A stretch of 64,000 nt of DNA from Escarpia spicata (lineage: Eukaryota > Annelida > Polychaeta > Sabellida > Siboglinidae): NCBI GenBank assembly GCA_963995525.1, contig OZ023207.1:34318792-34382791 (forward strand), given 5' to 3'. Position numbers and translations under genes: made by a program. Under the pieces are notes generated by a model, which did no database searches, was not told the DNA's origin, and saw nothing but the letters and a program-made list of their open reading frames with translations. Positions 1 through 11,629 of this stretch are shown piece by piece (within the stretch, counting starts at the first letter, position 1; every line of letters begins with the position of its first letter).

Positions 1-1377
1 CAGAGTGTTCAACAATTCGTCAATGTTGAACGTATCGAATGCTGCACTCGTGTCAAGAAGCACCAGCATGACACAACGTCCCGTGTCAAGGTTGCGCACG
101 ATGTCGTGTTGTACTTTCATCAGAGCTGTTTCTGTAGAATGATGTTGTCTATAAGCCGATTGCATTTCATCATGCAGCTTATTCGTTGCCATGTGCAGAT
201 TCAGGCGTTTGAGGACGACTTGTTCGATCAACTTTCCTATGAAAGCGAGGTTGGAGATGGGACGATAGTTCTCCAGTTCGTTCTGGTCAAGTGAGGCTTT
301 CTTCAGTAACGGTGTCACTAGGGCAGTTTTCAGTTCACCAGGAAACACTCCTGTGTTTAGTGACGCATTTACAATGTTGACGAGTGTGGGTAGCGTAACG
401 GTTCATGTAGTTTTAAGTAGCCATGTAGGTAGCACATCGAGTGGACAGCATTTCGTTGGTCTGGACATGATGATCGTTTGCAGCTCTTCAGCATCAGTTG
501 AACAGAGATTGTTTAGACCTTGCAATACAGGTGGAGCAGCAGGCAGGAGTGGCATCACGATAGATTCTGTTGTCACTTTCGCACGCGTAACATCGACGAC
601 TTTTTAAATCTTTTCTTCAAAGAACTCGGCAAAGGCATGACACATTGATTCATCGTTCTCGCGTTCAGGTAATTTCCGGTCACTGCATTTGGTTAGTGAA
701 TGTAACACTTGGAATGTTGTTTTTACGTCAGCGTTGTTCAGTGCTGCACGGTAGTAGGCGATTTTCGCGTTTCGAACATGATGTTTAACGTTGTTTATTT
801 GCGACAAGTAGATCTGCTTGTCGATTTCGAGTCCGGTTAGGCGCCATTTTCTCTCAAGTGCTCGTCGCTTACGCCTTAAACTCAAGGTTTCGTCATCAAA
901 CGATGGCTGGCTTTTCTTTGATCGTCGAGTTCGCGACACAACTGGAGCATGAATGTCGAGTGTGACAGAGACGGAATGTTGATACTGTTGTAGGAGATTG
1001 TCGACGCTATCGCTGTTATTGTCATCGTGTGAGGTTAGTGCGGCGTGAAGGTCAGCTTTGAAGATATCCAGGTCTACATGACGGTAGTCACACCCTCGCC
1101 ACTTCTTGGTTGGTAGACGTGGCGCGTCTCCTTCAATAGAAAATGTTATTGTATGGTGATCCGAAAACGTGTTAGGTAGGACAGCAGCGGGAGATGTGAG
1201 GATGGTGTCTTCTTTCCGGGAGATAACGGTTTCCGTTGATTCATTCAGATTCTCGCACAACCTCTCAAATAGCCACAACATGTAATCGAAACAGTCGTTA
1301 ATAGCAATGACAGTCTCCATTCTGGCACTCCAAGGCCTCCGCCGAGTTTCGACCTCCCGTTTGAATATGGTGGCCAA
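1..1377 (-). mobile_element. LINE fragment: EN end, linker and RT start (CR1/L2 type), decayed, cut by window edge
   Basis: The minus strand reads as one frame from 1377 to the window edge, broken by a TAA at 604-606 and a TGA at 403-405. The translation carries the last endonuclease motif (SDHHTITFSI). A basic linker rich in Arg/Lys follows (about residues 150-200). The reverse transcriptase then begins, with NYRPISNLAF at about 241-270 and LLDTSAAFDT near 30-60, where LINE RTs usually have a D-[LF]-S-x-A-F-D motif. The upstream endonuclease is missing, so the copy is 5'-truncated, and its 3' end lies outside the window. In-frame stops show it is dead. The frame is otherwise open over about 1.3 kb, so it is younger than the 12.6-15.1 kb LINE. 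The SDH-linker-RT layout is general to APE-type LINEs; the CR1/L2 assignment is inference. Confidence 0.85.
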
Positions 1378-2821
1378 GCCCCGTCTGCCTTAATTTCTCC
1401 AATGTCAGAGCTGAACTTGCTAAAAAGAGATAGGGTCTACTGTTTCATTTGTTCCAAACATTATTACAACAAGTGATTCCTGGCTGACAGACTGAATACC
1501 AGCCACGTTTAAACTGTGATTGTCACGACTTACAAGTGAAGAGCAGTATCTTGTATGTTATACGATGTTATCCGCTTGGTGGATATAAGTTGAGCGTCGA
1601 TTCGCCGCCCCCAGACCCGGCGCCCGGGTTCCAGTGTACCCCATGCCCCTGTCAATGTCTACTGGCTCGTTAAGGACGGCCTGAGTAGTAGCCACAGATC
1701 GTGCGACACGGGCGGACAATAAGTCTACATCACAAAAAATCAATTAGCCAAACCTCAGCGAGCAAGATGGTTGACAACTAAGAACATGATGACATTGTTA
1801 CTGTATTTTGTGTACGCATTGGTACACGAAAAGCATACTAGCCGCAGTGACAATCATGGAAGCTACTATAATTGCAAGATTGTATATACTAATAGTAATA
1901 ATAGTAATGCTTATTTCAAACAAAAGTCCAGCTCATGACAGACGGATTGATTTAAAAGAAAAACACCAGCTCTCGAAGCCGCGGATGACATATTGAATGA
2001 TTGGCATTGTTTTTGTTGGAATATAAAACATACGAAATCTCACTTATGGTACTGTCATGTTCCTTTTTTACTAGGTACATCTGGCTATACATTTTAAAGT
2101 TTAGTTTTAATGAAATGTTTAGATAACAGAAACTTATTGAAGCCGAGTAAAATTCAATAATGAAACCATTTTGTTTGAACCATAAATCCATGTGCTATTT
2201 CCATAAGCAGTATAAATACAACATTCTACATCACTACAAGTAATGTACAATATTAAAATAGCATAGGTGGTTATTTACTTTCCTATCTATGTAAAAAAAA
2301 TTTAGATCTATAAGAGCATAATAACATTATTGTCGACAAAATATTTAATTATATTGCATCAGTATAACAACATGTTTTATTTTGTACCGGGAGTGCAATA
2401 ATTATTTGTTCCGCCCTTCATTTATAGTAAAACAATATTGAATTTGTTTCCTTCGAACTTCCGTTTCGATGACAAATAAAATGACCATTGTATGATGGAA
2501 ATAAAGTTATAAAATGACAAAACTTTAAACGTGACGAATATCTTAAAACACTGGTTTCAGTCATCATTGGTGAATATAACTCAAGAAGATCCCTAAAACA
2601 CTTTGAATGTTGTGGAACATTTACATTTTATGAATTTTCAAAATTATTGTAAAAGCAACTTTGTCGACACCTTTTTATACACTACTCCCAGTATAGTTCA
2701 CTTAACACAAACTTGTTTCAACAAATGTTTAAGAATATGCTGTAGAACACAATCCAAACAGGATCATGACCATAAGAAAGCATACATTTTATTATGTACT
2801 TCTATTCTGCAATATAATGTA
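1378..2821. other. no gene recognised
   Basis: I see no coding pattern, only short AT-rich open frames. Bases about 1709-1755 resemble 7508-7555 (shared block GGACAATAAGTCTAC, then AAAAATCA), so part of this stretch is a dispersed repeat. Confidence 0.5.
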
Positions 2822-3092
2822 GTGATGTACATCTTCCCTGCATAAGCCACACGGAATTAATGTGGCAGAACAAAGTCAGAAATCTTTTTCACTACTGTGT
2901 CATCTAACACACTGCCCAATTAATAGCACTGCTATGCATTTTGATACACAAAGCTATCAGATGCACACATCCATTTGAAACAGGAAGTGATGTACAGCTT
3001 CCCAGTAGATGTCGCACAGAACAGAATGGGGCAGACCAAAGTCAGGCACCGTCTTATGTCAGGTGACACATTGTCCAATTAATGGCACTGTT
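2822..3092. repeat. two-copy diverged tandem repeat, period about 165 bp
   Basis: Copy 1 (2822 to about 2934) and copy 2 (2987 to about 3092) both start GTGATGTACA. They share CAAAGTCAG and end in CCAATTAAT.GCACTG. Divergence and small gaps make this an old duplication. Confidence 0.75.
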
Positions 3093-3393
3093 GAGTAGAG
3101 CTCTTCAATTTCCTCTTTCCATCAGCTCGGCTATTTTTAATGTTCCTGCAAATAAACAAAGTTGAATTTAGGACACTGAGCTTAAATATGAATTAACTAA
3201 GTCAACACTGTGCAGATTAATTCAGTTTATATATTAGATTATGGGACTTATCACCAAGTGTACAGCTGCTAAATGGAAAAGAAATACAATATAACCTTGT
3301 TATGCTGATTCAGACACACTAAAATCTCTATCCATTATTTTGGCAAACTTTTAATTTGCTTCTACATAATTACATATATGCATTGATCATATA

Positions 3394-3577
3394 CAGTGCA
3401 CTCCAGATAACTCGAACTCACGTAAGTTGATTTTCGCTAAGTTAAGTCAATCTTTTCCTCAGTCCTGGGCAAAGGTCCCAATAAGGGGACCTTCTGATAA
3501 CTTTCTAGTTATCAGAAATTACACTTATCAGTATTGTCATGGGTCCCTGGAGGTTCGACCTTATCCAGAGTGCACTG
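3394..3577. mobile_element. MITE with pogo/Tigger-like terminal inverted repeats
   Basis: The 184 bp element begins CAGTGCACTCCAGATAA and ends in the near-perfect inverse (TTATCCAGAGTGCACTG). It is flanked on both sides by TA (3392-3393 and 3578-3579), the expected target duplication of Tc1/mariner/pogo elements. The first arm continues to about 25 bp with a few mismatches. It has no coding capacity, so it is non-autonomous. The CAGTG start and TA target are established for Tigger/pogo; assignment to that group is inference from the ends only. Confidence 0.8.
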
Positions 3578-3579
3578 TA

Positions 3580-5836
3580 TGTTTTCCTTTATTCTTGCTC
3601 TAATAATTAATGTTGTTTAAAATTATACATATAGGCCACTTTCGCGAAAAAGTGTACAGTAACGGTAAAGTAACATGATCTATTATTATATTAAAACAAT
3701 ATATTATCATGGATAAAAACTTATATATACTAGAGTGCAGATCTGCTGGTATCCACAATTTGTACATCGCAAAATTCCGTGGCAACACGGTATTGTGTAC
3801 TTTTTAACAAACCTAAAACGTTTACATTGAATGATGACATGCCAGCCAGGTTTACTAACAATCGTAGCTGTAGCATTAGAAAGAGTCTGCGACGTACGAA
3901 TCTCACATTTTCATGTTCGGTTCAAATAAGTGGGGAAACCGGGACTTTAAAGACACAGACCCAATCCGAAATATGCACTAAATCACAGATTTAGGCAAAA
4001 AATAACATCCATGACCAGGTTAATTCTCTTGCTATTTTAGTCTGCATTTTCGTTCACTGCATGTCAAATACTGGGAAATGCAGTTTTTCTAACTAGAAAG
4101 GCGAGACTCTTGCCTAGAAGTACCCCTTGGGGGTAATTCGGGTTTTTCGGAAGCTTTTTAAAGTGTGGATATTTCACTAATTAATTATTCATCATGACAT
4201 CGCTCATGTAGAATACAACATTGAAGATATATCGATGAATGACGTACCAGAAGTTAATAACGCCTTATACTGGAAGTAAGAAGTTCCTTACAATCGTACA
4301 GGATCTCAACAAACCATATATATCTGAAAACCCGAAGCTCCTCCTTGGCGAGGAACGAGGGAGACAAACGAACCAGATATCACTTTAGGCCACAACCATG
4401 AAAACGGAATGTCTGAGATGAGCGAGGTCACTTAGGCATAAAACCGTTTTAGTGGTAGAAATGTTAACATTCAAGGCACTTTAACTGAATGACTCAACAT
4501 CCTATCTATCATGCATTATTGATTGTACATGAAAGATGACTATGTAAAAGAGGACTGTCTGTTCTCTCACTCTGAACTGTTTACCATGGAGTGCCATGGA
4601 CCCCAGAATTGTCGATGAATGTAAAGAGACTGGAGCCGATTTCAGTGTTCCCCTCTTCCATATGGAAGATCGCTGGTTAGTATGGGGACAGCATTTCATC
4701 GTGAATTCCAATTAAGAGATCAATCGTACTGTTCTTGGAAGGGGGAGTAATTTCCGTGGGAAAGGCCATGCTTGAACAATTCTCGTGTCTGGAACACCGA
4801 AAAAACTGCATCTATAGAGATACTTTTACGGTGGACGATGGAGTCATCGGAGAAGAAAGATAGCTCGTTGAAAGAAAACATTCAGGATTCTGACGTGGTA
4901 ACTTTCTAACAGCATGCTGGTGGTGAATACCCAACTCGGTCTGACTGAGCCCTAATATTTGTCATCCCATAGTACTGATGTGGATTAGAGGCATTTCTGC
5001 AAGGATCAACATTAAAACCAAGAAACGAAATATATTGGAACTCACACTGATGGCCTGTGGTGTACCCTAACTGTGACAAAACATCTGAGTTTATCAAAAA
5101 GACGCAACTTCAAACATACACAGATATTTTCATCTGTAATGCATTGCTTGTTATACGGAGCCAAGCCATAACTAACGCTATCGTAATTATTCGACTGTAT
5201 ATTATTTTCTTTCCTTTTCTCGAGTTTGACATTGTGAAATGGAGGGGTTACAATTTTGTTGGCTCGATCGAGGGGTTACAGCAAAGAGACTCAAACATGT
5301 TAAATTCCACTGTAGTAGAGGCTCGACAGACCCAGTCCCAGCTGACACCGACTGCAGCTGTCGGCGTCGGCGGCCGTTTTAGTTCTACTTAATTGAAACG
5401 TTACTCGGCTGACGGCATTGGGAAGCAGGATAAATAAACAATGCATACGCTTACTACAATGATAAAAATAGCTGTCAATATACATATGTCTACAAATTGC
5501 TTATTTACAATGCCTTTGCTTGAATCAACTCACCTCGGAATCTGACATGTTGACTCTGTGTGTGTGAGTGTGTGTGTGACTTCAACGGTCTTTGCGTGGT
5601 TTACTGAGCGTGCATGAATATTCACTATACTCGGGCTGCATAATTAATCATCCACGTAGAAGCAAGCTCAAAAAGATTCAGGTAAACACAATTGTCTATC
5701 GGCGTTTTGCGCAGATAACACCCAAATTATGCATAAACATGCAATACATAAGTAGCAGAAAAGGTACTTATGGGAAATTATCACGTTTTGATACAGTATA
5801 TGTCGAATGTATATTAGCTTACAAAGAATCGCTTTA
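3580..5836. other. no gene recognised
   Basis: Only short open frames on both strands. A small GC-rich patch at about 5336-5385 contains imperfect CCGAC/GTCGG stems. Nothing here supports a gene. Confidence 0.5.
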
Positions 5837-7152
5837 AGAACATTCAAAGCATATTTAACAGTGCGTTTTCGAATTTGTAAAATATTCTTTTTACAAGTGG
5901 GCTCAACAGTGACTTAAAATTGCATTTTATTTTCAATTTAGTATACACAACTATGTCTCCTTACACGTTGTTGCTAACTCCAACCGCGACCAAGAAGGCT
6001 TGCAGTCACACACGTGCTGGTGATCGTGGTCCAGGTGGTTAATTAAAGAGAGTGTTTACCAGTGGTGACCCTCGATATGCATCTTGTTGTTATCCTGTCA
6101 GCTGGTTCACTTGATCTGTATTAGTTGATGACAGTATCTTGTTACAAGTTTTATATAAACCACATACATCGGAATCAGGGAAGGGGAGGATGGGGACTAA
6201 GCTTCCTCAACAGCCCCAGATATTTTGCCAAGGGGTGGAGTTGGACGTTTTGGTGAGTCTCAAGGGTAATGGGGTGCACATGGAAGGTTTTGGTTAACCT
6301 CAGCCCCTCCAATATTCACCATGTTCCGACGCCTATGTAAACTATTGAATTCCAACAACGGGTAGAATATTGACAGTTCATGTTAGTGTTTTGGCTAAAC
6401 AAACATATTACGTAATCAGTTTGTTAATTGGTGACATAAAATACACCATTTTAAACATTCAGTAATTATTTTTATCTAGCAAGAATTAAGCCAATTAAAA
6501 TCATAGCAGTTAAGAACAATTCAAACGTATTTAACAGTGTGTTTTCCAATCTGTAAATATTGCTTTTTACAAGTGGGCTCTACTTTGACTTACAATTACG
6601 TCATATGTCCTATTTAGTTCCCATGCACAAGACGATGTCTCATTAAGCGTTGTAGCCAACTCCAAACATCACGAAGCAGGCTTGTAGGCGTGGTATGTGT
6701 ATGTGCGGGTGATCGCGGTCCAGATGTGATTGGTGGCTGGTTAATTAGAAGACAGTGTGTATCCGTCAGGTGTGGCCGCTCTGTATGCACATTGTCGTCA
6801 TCATGTCTGCTGGCTCATTTGATTTGTATTGATTGATGACAGTATTATGTTACAAGCGTCACGTTCGTCTCTGGGTTCCTATGTCGAGACCTTAACTTGG
6901 CGGGAGTACTGTGTCTCCGACCGTGTCTCCCAACCTTTATTTAGTGATCATTATTGCCCATATTCAAGTATAGAATGCATGCAAAGTAGAAGACAACCTT
7001 TGTTAGGCAAGTGTAGCCATTCCGTATATATCGCGTCGTCAGTCTGTCTGCGACTATGATCTACATTGATTGATGAGAGTATCTTCTTGTAATCATTTCT
7101 GTACGTCTTTGAACCGCTCTGTGTTTATATCCACTAGACGGGAGTACAGCTT
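5837..7152. repeat. diverged long tandem duplication (two full copies, one partial)
   Basis: Copy A (5837 to about 6155) and copy B (6509 to about 6912) align over more than 300 bp. Both open AAGAACA.TTCAAA, share TTTTTACAAGTGGGCTC, then GTGATCG.GGTCCAG, then TTGATGACAGTAT and TTACAAG. A partial copy C (about 6980-7152) repeats only the last part (ATTGATTGATGAGAGTATC, then CGGGAGTACAG, which also ends copy B). A-to-B spacing is about 672 bp. The open frames inside are not conserved between copies, so a non-coding origin is likely. Confidence 0.7.
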
Positions 7153-8549
7153 ATTAAACCTGTTTTTAGCAGTCACTGTCGTCTTTGTTTTTAGGCATGA
7201 TGATGGCTACAATTGTATTCGTCACTGCATATTATGCGTTAGTTTGTTCGCTTCTCGCTTTCTATGATATGGTAATTTGTTGGAAGAAAGCTTTTGGCGG
7301 ACATGTACTGCCAACATAGCTTAACAAAGCGACAATGTAATTCCTATGATCAGCCAATGTATATGGAACGACCCAGTAGTCATACCAGAGTCCATCCATT
7401 CTGACAAACTCTGTATAATAATTTACCAAGCAGCAGCTAATAATTACCGCGTCAACTGGCACCCGCAAACTGAGCAATAGCCACTGACTAGTCTGATTGG
7501 TGGGTACCGAACGGACAATAAGTCTACTTTGCTGAAAAATCAGTTAACAAAACCACAGCTATAAAGGTGGTAGCAAATCCTTTTTCAGAATGTTATGTAT
7601 GCGTTGATACAGAATATGCATAATATCCAAAACAGTACATTTCGGACTCTACAGCGTTACCATAGCAAAAGCATTTATGTCAAGCAATAGACAAACAGGT
7701 AGCCAATATGGATAATCACTCAAAGCTATTAGTTACGTGACACCCTGCAAACCTGTTCTTTCAAATAAAACTCTATTTGAAGTATGTCTCGTAATTGCAG
7801 ATAGCATTAGAAACTGTCATTTTATGTATTTTCACAGCAAAATACTGTAGGTTGTTACCAAAGGTGGCGGGTGTCGTAATAAACATCATACAAAATCTTG
7901 AAATCCGGCGGATGCCAAACAAAAATGGTTGAAGCGGTGTTCACAATATGTTAGGCTTATAAACTGCAGGGTTTTCATAAAGTGGTGAGCTGACAAAGAG
8001 AACGTTGATGAGCCAGCCTTCAAATGTGTGTCCACTTAGAGGCTCAAACATGCGCACGATGAGGACATATGTGGTCCATAGCCAAGGCAGCCGCCTCTTT
8101 TCGATCCCAAATTGTATAGTTCATGAAAATAATGATTCTCCCCAAACTGGCTGCTGTCTTCCAAAATCAAGCATAAGGTGTACATATTTAGCTTTGGGAA
8201 CTACGATGAGTTTGTAAAACATTCAGGTTCCCACATAGACACAGATAAGATACCGAAGGCAACCATCCACAACCTGGCCATGGAAGCGAGTGTCAGTAGT
8301 GTGAACTACGAGGTCTCGACCAGGGTTGCCTCGCAGCTTGGTGGTGCAACTTCAGCGCAAGTGAAAGCCAAGAAGACATACCTGATTGACCGATGGCAGC
8401 CAGGGTCTTTCAGCAACTGTGGCAGAGTGGAAAGAAAAGGAGGTATGAAACCAGAAATCATGCAAACGTTGATTATGAAAACAGCAATAACTGAAGAAAC
8501 TTGAACAGATTGGCTATGCTTGTGACACATCACTTTTCCATCCAAAACA
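7153..8549. other. no gene recognised; diverged repeat at about 7508-7640 and one uncertain open frame
   Basis: About 7508-7555 is the second copy of the repeat also seen at 1709-1755. On the plus strand 8178-8504 is open for 108 codons with fairly balanced composition (NYDEFVKHSGSH, GGMKPEIMQTL). It has no recognisable domain, no clear promoter and no conserved neighbour. It could be a decayed transposon or exon fragment. Confidence 0.35.
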
Positions 8550-8628
8550 CACACAACACACACACACACACACACAAACAAACAAACACACACACACACA
8601 CGCACGCACACACACACACACACAAACA
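8550..8628. repeat. (CA)n microsatellite, interrupted
   Basis: Interrupted CA dinucleotide tract with CAAA and CGCA variants. The long minus-strand frame across it is a low-complexity artefact. Confidence 0.95.
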
Positions 8629-8639
8629 TTATATATGGT

Positions 8640-9367
8640 CTAGTGTCAGTAGTAACTCTCAATTTGAACATTATTAACATAAATTGTGGCAGAAAGCTAT
8701 CATTACAGTGTCTACACTATGTTTACTGTGCATAACTACACGTTTATTGATGAGTATGTCATTAAGTTGTTTTTATCCTGATTTACTTATTTATTAACAC
8801 CATTTTTGAGTTTATTTTCCAGGTGAGAATGCATATTTCAAGGGTTTAAATTCCAAGCGGTATGTAAATGGGGGTTTGAATTGACCAGTTCATCAAACAT
8901 TACTATTTTCTCACTCAAATATACCATATCTCTGTGTTTTAGAGAGGGTACGTAACCCCATTGAAACTAACACCACCCCTAGTTAAAATGGCAGTTCTTG
9001 ACTTGAAGCTGTAATGGGAAGCATTTATTATTGGTCACTCACGTGTAAACTAAACATTATATATATATATATATATATATGCTAAACGCGTATTACTAAT
9101 GTGGAAATATGATATATTTGTTATTTGCAATTGAAACGCTTTCGCGTGGTATTCCATTTTCTAACCGTTTTCATTATATATATTTTAAAAAGATAAACTC
9201 GGCAAAGATTGACTGGGATTATACATACATTAGTCATCCATATGCATGCATACTATATTAAGATTGCTTATACTTTTAAACATTGGAATAAAGCTTGTTT
9301 CATTTATTCGTTTAATGCATACACACATTTGCGTTTTGCCTTGTAAAATTAGATACAATTTAGTGGC
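8640..9367. other. no gene recognised; (AT)n at 9059-9080
   Basis: AT-rich DNA with a short (AT)11 tract and no coding pattern. Confidence 0.5.
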
Positions 9368-9688
9368 AATTAATTTAAAAAAACGCACGATAAAGCAAGA
9401 TTTTTATGTTGTTGCTTGCCCACATTTATTATACAACTCACGGCATATTATTTGTGCATATCATTTGAATTATGTGTGAATGGTGGATCATTTAATGAAG
9501 TAAGAATATATATATATATATGATCGATTCTCACTAAATGTACATATTCTTCTTACTTCATTAAATGAACCACCATTCACACATAATTAAAAAAGATATG
9601 CACAAATAATATGCCGTGTGATGTATAATAAATGTGGGGGCAAACAATAATATAACATGCTTGCTTTATTGTGTTTTGTAGAATTAAT
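9368..9688. repeat. long fold-back (inverted repeat) with AT-rich axis
   Basis: The left arm (about 9368-9509) and right arm (about 9544-9688) are reverse complements over about 140 bp with a few indels. AATGAAGTAAGAAT on the left pairs with ATTCTTCTTACTTCATT on the right. GCACGATAAAGCAAG pairs with CTTGCTTTATTGTG. The loop of about 35 bp starts with an (AT)n tract, and another (AT)n tract sits at the outer right end. No transposase is present. It could be a fold-back MITE or a local inverted duplication. Confidence 0.85.
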
Positions 9689-9838
9689 ATATATATATAT
9701 AAACATTTTTGACACCGTGTGTGTACAAACATATCAGATTATGAATAGTTTCAAATTAATTCAGGTAAAACTTGGTAGTTGTACATGACAACACTATACA
9801 ATACAATAAAATACAAATATATTGTTTAATAAAAATAA

Positions 9839-9975
9839 TAATGTAATGTAATGTAATGCATGTATGTGTGTATGTGTGTATGTATGTGTGTATGTATGTG
9901 TGTGTTTATGCATGTATGTATGTATGTATGCATGTATGCATGTACGTATGTATTTATTTATTTATGTGTATATGC

Positions 9976-10031
<56 letters not shown>
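9839..10031. repeat. compound microsatellite (TGTA/TGTG)n then (TA)n
   Basis: TGTAATG, TATG and TGTA repeats from 9839, followed by a pure (TA)n run from about 9986 to 10031. Three overlapping open frames here are simple-sequence artefacts. The tract lies about 120 bp past the 3' end of the glycosyltransferase gene. Confidence 0.95.
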
Positions 10032-10033
<2 letters not shown>

Positions 10034-10153
10034 GACAATCACAAAATACTTGATAACACATTAAAGCAACTACACATATAATCTATGTAATTAATCAAAT
10101 AAGTTTCACGTATTTCACCTGGTAAATAATGTTTCTACCGTTGCCGAGTACAT

Positions 10154-11629
10154 TCAGTTTTTGAGTTTGTTAATATAATACTTCACAACTGGCTCGATAT
10201 CTTTTGCTGTTATGAAAATGCACTGTTTCTTAAACATCATGCCGCAGTATCGGTGACCTAGGAGCAGCATGAGGTGTCGGTAGCACCACGCTGGCGGTCC
10301 CCCGTCATCATAACACACTCCTTCCACGAGAATTGTACCAGGTTGCGAGAATATCAAATTAGATTCTCCAGCACCATGCGGGGCCACTACAAGATAGGCG
10401 CGATTGAATATATATCGCGTCTCGTTAAATCCAGGCACAGGATCGTCACCATATACAACCATTGTCAGATTGGCCGAGGCCGCTTGTTTCTGTAACATGG
10501 CGAGTATGTCGTGGTGGTGGTCGAACCATCGTTTCTCTGAGCGACGAATCAAGATGACGGTGTCACGAGGTAGATCCGGCTCAGACATAGCGGCACGCAG
10601 TTGCATCGACAAGAACTGTGAATTGAATATCATTGCGCGACTACACGGAGTGCCAGCCGGCATGTACACGATGTCTGCCCGAATTTCCCCGGATACCAAG
10701 CGAGATGGGGCAATGCCAAGTCCAGCCAAGAACTGGATGTTGAAAGAGTTGTTTACATTTACGAGAATCTTTATGTTCGGGTGGCGCTTCAGGAATGACA
10801 CGTAGGCTGCAATGCGCGTGAGATTTTCAATGAGAAAATGGTAGAACAAATAGCCACCGGCTTGCGCTAATGCGAATACTTCCCGATACCGACGGTACCA
10901 CTTCTTCGGCTGAAAATATTGGATATGTGGTACATCGTGGCAGCTTCTGGGAACGATCTTCCAGTTGTCTTTGATAACTTCTCCTAATTCGTTCAAGAAT
11001 GCGCCAGTGATTATTGTAATGTACGTCATATCATGAAGTAATTCTGATGGAGAAATGTCTTTTGTGTTTTGGTTTTTCGTTATCCCAAAAATACGTGAGA
11101 ACCTGTTTGATATCTCAATTGCTTTCGAAAGCGAAAACGGTTGTTCGACGTCTTCCGGTCGAGTAAAACATTTACTGTCATATGGCGCCCTTCGCCTGTA
11201 AATACTACAGTCAGTGGTTATACCATTGTAGTATTTTGTTACCATTGGTGGTGCAAGAATATTAGGTCTTTCTGAGAACCATATGTTGTGTACCTTGACG
11301 CGTTGATCATTCAACATCAACATAAAATGAGTATGTTTATTTCCATCCAACACTGTAACATTCCGAGGCTTCATGCTTGGAATAACACTAGTCTGCAATA
11401 ATTTCCGACGAGTGGCTTCCAATTCAGCTATATATTTTTGCGACAGAATCGAATTCATTCTTGCGACAGCTGTACCTACACTTTTCGTCAGTACTGTTTT
11501 TTCGTCATCGACAGCGATATCTTGTTTTACCAAGCTAGACGTGTTACTAAACATGTATTTGAACGAAATAGGGATGACGATTAATGTCAATAGGACCAAT
11601 AAAAACGTTTGTTGTAGCTTTATCGCCAT
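10154..11629 (-). CDS. glycosyltransferase family 61 (DUF563-type), intronless, type II membrane protein
   Basis: A 491-residue protein if translation starts at the ATG at 11629. In-frame ATGs also exist at 11704 and 11701, and an open but ATG-less frame reaches 11722. I prefer 11629 because it puts a single hydrophobic anchor (about residues 8-23, LLVLLTLIVIPISF) right after a short basic tail, the usual Golgi/ER type II layout. The lumenal part ends in the GT61 core: GGYLFYHFLIEN (about 258-269), a strand with VILIRRSEKRWF (358-369) and APHGAGESNLIF (416-427). A GT61-like C-terminal segment with a C/W/P-rich stretch follows. Several N-x-S/T sites fit a lumenal domain. GT61 members transfer sugars to proteins or glycans (EOGT and POMGNT2 are relatives); the donor and acceptor cannot be told from sequence. 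Length and frame are intact and no intron is seen, so this is the best candidate for a working gene in the window. It could be one of an expanded intronless set. Confidence 0.85.
   Translation of the reverse strand: MAIKLQQTFLLVLLTLIVIPISFKYMFSNTSSLVKQDIAVDDEKTVLTKSVGTAVARMNSILSQKYIAELEATRRKLLQTSVIPSMKPRNVTVLDGNKHTHFMLMLNDQRVKVHNIWFSERPNILAPPMVTKYYNGITTDCSIYRRRAPYDSKCFTRPEDVEQPFSLSKAIEISNRFSRIFGITKNQNTKDISPSELLHDMTYITIITGAFLNELGEVIKDNWKIVPRSCHDVPHIQYFQPKKWYRRYREVFALAQAGGYLFYHFLIENLTRIAAYVSFLKRHPNIKILVNVNNSFNIQFLAGLGIAPSRLVSGEIRADIVYMPAGTPCSRAMIFNSQFLSMQLRAAMSEPDLPRDTVILIRRSEKRWFDHHHDILAMLQKQAASANLTMVVYGDDPVPGFNETRYIFNRAYLVVAPHGAGESNLIFSQPGTILVEGVCYDDGGPPAWCYRHLMLLLGHRYCGMMFKKQCIFITAKDIEPVVKYYINKLKN

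Noticed and set aside
9856..10081. Three overlapping frames rich in Tyr, Cys, Met and Ile
   Set aside because: Translations of TGTA/TA microsatellites, open in all three frames.
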